From: Brachionus manjavacas
Lineage: Eukaryota; Rotifera; Eurotatoria; Ploima; Brachionidae
Reading direction: 5' to 3'
Assembly (NCBI GenBank): GCA_019054805.1
Contig: JAHQIY010000004.1
Coordinates: 6,696,001 to 6,760,000 of the forward strand
Length of the DNA stretch: 64,000 nt
Made by a program: the position numbers and the translations under genes. Under the pieces are notes generated by a model. It saw nothing but the letters and a program-made list of their open reading frames with translations, had not been told where the DNA came from and did not search any database. Below are positions 58,042-64,000 of the stretch, one piece after another (position 1 is the stretch's first letter; the number at the start of each line of letters is the position of its first letter).

Positions 58042-59835
58042 AGGCCAAAAAATGAACGTTCTAATTTATTAATTTGTATTTAAATTGAAAAATATTTGAC
58101 TATCTAATGCATGGATAGTCCAATGGTTATTATTTTTTTGATAAATCTACTTGAGGCTAAATATTGAATTAATAATATTTAAATTCAGATTGACAGAATT
58201 TATTTTTTAGATAAAATGAGATTAAGAATTCTTGGGAAGAATTAAATAAATGACGAAAATCTTGTTTGTATGTCTTTCCTCTGAAATTAAGACTTAAATC
58301 CAGAAATTTCGATTTTAGTCCACAAATAAAAAGAATCTAATTGATCTGGGATTTTTAAATAATAAATTGATATTTATATTTACCATAACTGCTCTTGTTG
58401 AAAAACATAAAAAACTAGACAATATTAATTAAGAGCTTTATTTGAGAGTTTTTTCCGTAAAATATTTTCTTAGGAGGAAAATCTTTTTTCTTATTAATTT
58501 AAAATTTTTTCAGAAATAGCAAAACTTTTCAATTTAATAATTCAGCTCCTTCCTTAATCACAATTTTTAAATTAATTTTTTACTTTTAATGCTTTAATTG
58601 AAAAAATATAAGCAATAGAATAATTAACAATCTAATCGAAATGAAATCGTTTGTAAGCTGAGCTAGAAGCAGTCCATTTCCTGTTTATCAAATAAATAAA
58701 GAATAGAATAGCATCGAATCTTATAATTCATTTTTTTACTCGATTTTATTTGGATTATTCAAAGTTGGGAAATGTAAAGAGGGAAAATAAAATGCCTCAT
58801 TTTAATTACTGAATCAAATTTATTTAAAATACCAAAAAAAGTTCAAGAAAAAGTCTCACCAACACTTTGAAATATTGATTTAGTAAGATATTTGCTTCAA
58901 ATTTGATTTTGTAAAATTTATTAAGTATAAGAAAAACATATTGATTTAAAACACTGCTAAATTAGCAATTGAATAATTAATAGCATCTAAAGTCTATTCA
59001 CAAATTAAATTTTGTTATTTGACACTTAAAAATAAATTTGAAGGTGATAAAAAAATAATTAGTTTGGTAAACACAACTAATTTTTCAAAGTAGGTGTAAT
59101 TCAATTTCAAAAAGTACATATGCACCCACTGAATAAAATTTGGTAATTGAAAATCTCAAAAATCATCTTTATATGTTATCAATATCTAACAAACAGCTTA
59201 AGACGGCATTAAAAATTCAAATTCTAAGTCTTGAAGACTTGTCTTTTTTCAAACTTTCATTTTTTATTTTTAATAAATTTTTTAGATCATCTATTTGATT
59301 CAGTCAGTTGATAAAAGATAAATAATAACAGATATCGTAAATTTGAAAAAAGTTTTTGTCTTCTATTTTTTTACTATTTTATTTTGTTGAAAAAGATTTG
59401 AGAGTCACAAATTTAATTTCTTCCTTCATTACGTATCTCATCATAGCTATTAATAAATAAAGTAATAATTTTTAATTCTAATTTTTCTTTTAAAAGTGGA
59501 AAATTAAAAATTAAAAAAATAATTTGAAATGAATATCAACAAAAATTTCTAATACTAAAGTTATTATTGTACATTTGACTAATTATTTTAAAAATTCATG
59601 TCGGCTATAAAAATTTCCGTTTATCTTTCGCCTTTTCTTATTTCCTTTTTTATACATTTCGCCTAAATTTCGGTTTAATAAAAAGTTTTATCAATTAGTT
59701 TACTTCAAATTAAAATTATCTCATGTAAAAAAAATTTATTAGAAATAAAAAAAAAATACATAATTTTAAAATAAACCAAAAAACATTTTATAGAATAATA
59801 TAGAAACATTATAGAAACATTTTATAATTCATTTT
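58042..59835. other. Intergenic, no gene seen
   Basis: AT-rich spacer downstream of the PDZ gene (minus strand). No ORF, repeat or RNA gene was recognised. Confidence 0.6.
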
Positions 59836-62800
59836 CTAAAGCTTTTTTTGATTAAACAAAGACTTAACAAGATCATAGGGCTGAACTATAATGCTGGCTG
59901 AATCATTGAGTTTTAGACGTGCCAATATCTAAAATAAAATTACTATCAGTTAAAGTTTTAAAATTTTATCTGATAATTCAACTCACCTCTTCGGCGCTCG
60001 ATCTATAATTTATCAAATCTCCATTTATTTCGGTGATTACCCACTTTGAAAGTCTTTCTTTGTTTTGGTTGTTTCGTTTTAGCGTAAAAATTTTGTTCGA
60101 ATTCTCTAATTCATATGAAACCTTATTTGGATCATATTTTAGCCCGTTTTTGTGGAAAAATCCATTCTCATATATTTTCTCTATTTTTGCTGTGTTCTGT
60201 TTTAATTTAAGCCCAAACACGTCTTTTAAAATTTCAAGAGAAACACTATTTTCAAGGTTAATCTGAAGCTGGTCTTCTGTTATTACAGAATGAATATTTG
60301 TAATCATTATCACTCTTCCATAAGGTAATCGACGCAATTTTAAAGTGAAAATCGGACTTTTCGAATATCTAACCATTTGTAGCAAACCATCTACATCATT
60401 TGGTGTCTCACCATTAATGCTCAATATTTGATCCCCAAAGTGTAAAAAATTCCCAATAGTTGGCGAAGAAAGGTTACCTATCCTTTAAAATAATTAAAAA
60501 GTAATTCATAACATTTTTCGCATTTGATTTAAAACACATTAAAATTCATAATCCCTAATTTATCTATTTATTTCGAAATCCACTTCTTGAATGATGAAAA
60601 AAAAACACAAAAAATGAATCAAATTAAAATAATGAATATTTTCCAATTCACTTGACGCCAATTCTGGCTATTTAACAGAAAAAAGTATTTTAAAAAATTT
60701 AAATTAAAAAATTTAAGTCCAATTTTTAGACTTATATTTGCATTTATTATTATCAATCAATTAATCAATTCTTCTAGACCATTATTTATTTCCAAAATCA
60801 GTTCTTTTTTTATTCATTTCCATAGTTAATTATAAGTTGTAAAGGATTTTATATAAGCGATAATATATTTTAACTTAGAGACTGGAATGGAATATGGTGT
60901 CTGTTTTGTAGATACTTGTCAGAATACCTCTTACCAGGTGGTTATTATTAAAGAATATTCTAAAAAATGTTTTCATTGAATGAGAGCCCGTATCGCCGAA
61001 TGGTTTACGTGTTAGTGATACAAGAAGATAATCAAGGGTTCAAAACCCGCTGAAAAAATTTTCAAAATATCTCTGCAGTACGGGACGAATGTTTAAACCC
61101 CTTTCATTTAAAAAAGGGGGGGGGGGGCACGGTTTCGACTGGGTAATAATTGCAGTGTAGATGATCAACTTGATGCAGCAACCTCTATGACAGATCGGAG
61201 CCTTTGCTCAAAAAGGTAATGGAAAAGGAGATTAGCGCCTCCCCGTTATCCGCTAGGCAGAAAAGAGACAATTATTATTATTATTATTAGAAAAAGAACA
61301 GCCAAAAGGAACCAAGCTAATTGATTTAGCTTTGCCTGAATATTTATTATTTTTAATATTTAGCTTTTAGATAAAATTTATTAGAAATTTTATAAATTTC
61401 ATTCTAAATCTAAAACATAAAAGAAGCATTTACAATGCATACCCAATTTTACCCTAGATTAGGTTAAATAATATCAAATTTTAATTTAAAAATAATGAGA
61501 AAATATAATTGCACTTTTTTTATTCTTTTAAAAATTTTGAAAAATGAATAAAAATTTTTCGTAAATAGGAATTTAACATACTATTCAATGTAAGGATTAA
61601 TTTAAATTTAAGGAGTTTGAGAAAATTTTTAAGATGTAAAACTACAAATAATCCCAACATGAACCTTTTTTGGCCGAGTTTTAACTACCAAAAAAAAATA
61701 AAAGTGTTTTTCTGCTTGCATGACTAACACACAACACGACATGACAAACCATTCGGCTATACGGGCTTTTGGTTACTTAGCTAAGTATAATTGAATAAAT
61801 GCCAAAAATTTACTTTTTTTCCATTAGGAGTGAATAGGGAAAAAAAAATGACTTAGTTATTTAACTAATAAACAGATTTAAAAAGTTTTAATTTTTAAAG
61901 ATTTTTTGCTTGGATTTTCTATTAAAAGACTAACATGTTAAAAAAAAAATTGAGGGATTTACATGATCAATTTAATACCGTAAACTCGTGTTGAGGACTC
62001 TAAGAGTAAGGTCAAATTTTGAATATTTTTAGGATTTTTTCTGGTTCATCAATTATAAAAAAAAAACTGTTTTCGGTCACAAATCTGCTCAAAAATCGAT
62101 AAAAAAAATTGCGGGGTTAATTTCCAAATAGAAAATAAGTCAAATTATTGAGAGTAAAAAAATAAAATTTTTCTTGTAAGAGTAAAAATAAAATTTGGGC
62201 TAAATTTTTGGAAATATCCCATTTTCGAGGTATTTTTAAAAAATTTAATTTTAATTGTTATAAAAAAAAACTTTGTTATTAAATCTAATAGAAAAAAGGT
62301 TGGATTCGGGCTTTAGACTTAGAGTCCTTAACTCGAGTTTAGGGTAATTCATTTTAATAACCGTTAGATGTTTTTTAAAGAAAAATTATCAAAAATTATT
62401 TTATATTTATTTCTTTTAAGAAAGCACAAGGCTTTTTTCTTGGTAGATTCAATACCAAGAATTTTATTAAAGAAAAAAAGTCAGCGTGACGAAACCCCTA
62501 GAAAATTTAAGTGTTGAAAAATTAAAAAAAATTCTTGACATTAACTCACAATTGTCTATACAGGTTAAAAAAAACTGCATGTTAGTTTGGGTGAAAAAAT
62601 AAAAACAATTTTAAAAATGTAACAAAAAGAGAAAATTTAAAATATATTTTTGGAACAGAAGCATATTGAAAAATAAAACTTTTAAATGAAATTACAAGAA
62701 ATTTTTAGACGAAAAACAAAATTTTTATTAAATTTTTCATTTTTCAAAAATCTTAAGTAAAGAGTTTTGTCATTGATATAAGACTAGTTTGCTTAAAAGT

Positions 62801-63822
62801 TTTCCATCTTTAAATGGAGATTTTTTTTACAATTAAAAAAAAAATTTTCTAATAAGCTCTCATTTTCAAAAATTTCGATTCAGAAACAAAAATACTTACC
62901 AAATTTTATGGTACAAATTTACAATAACTAAATTGTACAAAATATCTGTCGGCTTTATATTCAGCAGAATGTATAACTGACTCATTTCATTACGCAGCAA
63001 TTTTACCTTAATATTAAATTAACTCGAAATCTTTTTGAAAAAATCAAAAATTACTTGAGACAATATTTCGGAGTTTTTTCTAATTTGAAGTTGAAAAACC
63101 GTCGAACTTGTTTTAAATGAATGGTTTTTCGGGCCTTCGTCACTGCTTGAGCTGTTGGTCGATACGACTGAATTGAATTTGTTCTGACTTATTGAATCTA
63201 AAACAATTGTCTCTTGGTCACCGAACTCACTTTCTTTCCCACTCCAAGATGCAATACTTGGCCGCAAAAGATCATTTGGATCCATATAAATTGGTTCATC
63301 ATTTGATAAAGCAACAGATAAAACATCTTCAGGTGGAAATTTTTCATTTTTAACAATAATTTTGTTAACCTCATTTGAAAAAAAATTCTTCTTGTCTTTT
63401 AAATTTGTTTTATTTTTTTCAAAAATTCCCGCAGTTTTTTCGCTAGTTTCACCCAAACTGTTTTGATTATTGACATCTATTTTAACAATATTTTTTACTG
63501 TAGAATTATATTCTATTTTGCTTAGATCTTCCTGGGACTCGTACTTAAACAAAGGATTTATCTTATGGATTTCATAATTCTCTTGTTTTAAGCCATCCAT
63601 TTCAGATGAGTGGGACAATAAATCTTTAAAAAGTGATTCTCGTATGTCAACTTTATTCAAATTATCTACCAACGACAGATTTCGCATCCGATTAATATTG
63701 TGCAAATCGGACAAGGTTTTAAAGCGGTTGGCTTCTCTTGGGTTCAATGTTTGAGATGAGCCCATGAAGTCAACGCTGATCACTCGTTTTATGTTGGGAA
63801 TGATGTCTTTCGAGTTGTCCAT
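59836..63822 (-). CDS. PDZ-domain protein, four exons
   Basis: Exons 63055-63822, 62900-63006, 59987-60482 and 59836-59928 join in phase to 487 residues. Residues 1-256 are a charged, Asn/Ser-rich region, probably disordered. A PDZ domain follows, spanning exons 2 and 3: KIWIGNLSSPTIGNFLHFGD, then QILSINGETP, which is the family's GDxILSING core. A second, more diverged PDZ-like unit is at the C-terminus (WVITEINGDLINYRSSAEE, then ILARLKLNDSASIIVQPYDL). This suggests a cytoplasmic adaptor. The intron between exons 2 and 3 is about 2.4 kb and holds a SINE, a SINE head fragment and a MITE; the exon 1-2 intron is about 48 bp. Linking exons 1-2 to 3-4 rests on matching phase (Trp codon split 2+1) and on the PDZ reading through the junction. 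No named orthologue was recognised. Confidence 0.75.
60984..61290 (+). mobile_element. tRNA-derived SINE, near-complete copy
   Basis: Plus-strand copy of the same SINE as 49094-49380. It has a tRNA-like head with A box TCGCCGAATGG at 60993-61003 and B box GGTTCAAAACC at 61037-61047. The body contains 'ggtttcgactgggtaataat', 'cagatcggagcc' and 'tgctcaaaaaggta'. It ends in an (ATT)n tail at about 61269-61290. A run of 12 G near 61117-61128 is unusual. It sits inside an intron of the PDZ gene, in antisense orientation. Confidence 0.9.
61711..61769 (-). mobile_element. SINE head fragment (tRNA-like part)
   Basis: Contains 'ccattcggctatacgggctt', the exact complement of the SINE head and A box, and 'tgcatgactaacac', as in the full copies. 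A short 'aca/acg'-rich insertion separates the two parts. The body and tail are absent. Confidence 0.75.
61978..62344. mobile_element. MITE with TA target duplication
   Basis: 367 bp bounded by inverted repeats of about 30 bp. The left end reads ccgtaaactcgtgttgagga and the inverted right end ccctaaactcgagttaagga, continuing with 'ctctaag' on both sides. Each end abuts a TA dinucleotide (61976-61977 and 62345-62346), the target duplication of Tc1/mariner-type elements. The interior is AT-rich with no coding capacity. It lies in the same PDZ-gene intron as the SINE copies. Confidence 0.75.
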
Positions 63823-64000
63823 GATGAAAATTTAGGTCTTAAATCTTGTGACTATTTAACAAGCGTCTCAGATATTTCATGAGCATAAGGTGTAGAATAA
63901 AATATTTTTTTTGAAAGGCTTAAGATATTTTTGCTCAAAATTCCGAACAATAAATTATGTAATTTTTAAAATTATTAAATTTTCAAAATATAATTTTGAT

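Noticed and set aside
1-64000. CRISPR arrays, bacterial operons or an integrated virus
   Set aside because: No regularly spaced direct repeats, no bacterial-type gene packing and no viral structural or replication genes were seen; spliced animal genes dominate.

Overview
The window is strongly AT-rich nuclear DNA from a bilaterian animal. Genes use the standard code and are split by GT-AG introns, some only about 40-60 bp long. Intergenic DNA is rich in homopolymer runs and decayed LINE, SINE and DNA-transposon copies. The gene set (filamin, ABHD12, NAT, FKBPL, PREB/SEC12, CROT, COX23, NBR1, eIF2-beta, PHOSPHO, a PDZ protein) is metazoan. The compact genes and base composition suggest a small-bodied lophotrochozoan such as a monogonont rotifer. 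That placement is inference; nothing here is diagnostic.

Layout: 1-4301 has no recognisable gene. 4302-18204 (+) is a complete filamin: two CH domains, 22 Ig-like repeats and both hinges in 11 exons, plus a likely alternative Ser-rich exon at 8519-9015. 18205-26899 is mostly non-coding, with a LINE scrap, a MULE-like element with a 9-bp target duplication, a SINE fragment and one unrecognised minus-strand gene. 26900-30167 holds an ABHD12-type lipase and an intronless arylamine N-acetyltransferase. 31530-33160 holds two LINE remnants and a perfect hairpin. 33577-38130 holds an FKBPL-like TPR co-chaperone and PREB/SEC12, both on the minus strand.

39846-40576 is a head-to-head pair of nearly identical secreted histidine-rich peptides, followed by a tiny two-exon signal-peptide gene (41212-41449). 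42943-48073 (+) is peroxisomal-type carnitine O-octanoyltransferase (10 exons, with a LINE relic in one intron) and a CHCHD7/COX23 gene. 48955-49957 is a nest of LINE and SINE tails. 50257-51824 (-) is an NBR1 autophagy receptor without a ZZ finger. 52280-53430 is a foldback-type long inverted repeat. 54575-56620 is a divergent pair, eIF2-beta (-) and a PHOSPHO-type HAD phosphatase (+). 57057-57596 (-) is a secreted six-cysteine protein resembling a prohormone. 59836-63822 (-) is a PDZ protein whose large intron holds a SINE, a SINE head fragment and a MITE with TA target duplication.

The genes are unrelated housekeeping and cell-biology genes; no operon-like pathway is visible. Multi-exon models were built by hand from splice sites, reading phase and similarity to remembered family sequences. 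Exon borders carry an uncertainty of a few bases. The most distinctive items are the histidine-rich peptide pair, the six-cysteine secreted precursor, the alternative filamin exon and the short DNA transposons with readable target duplications.
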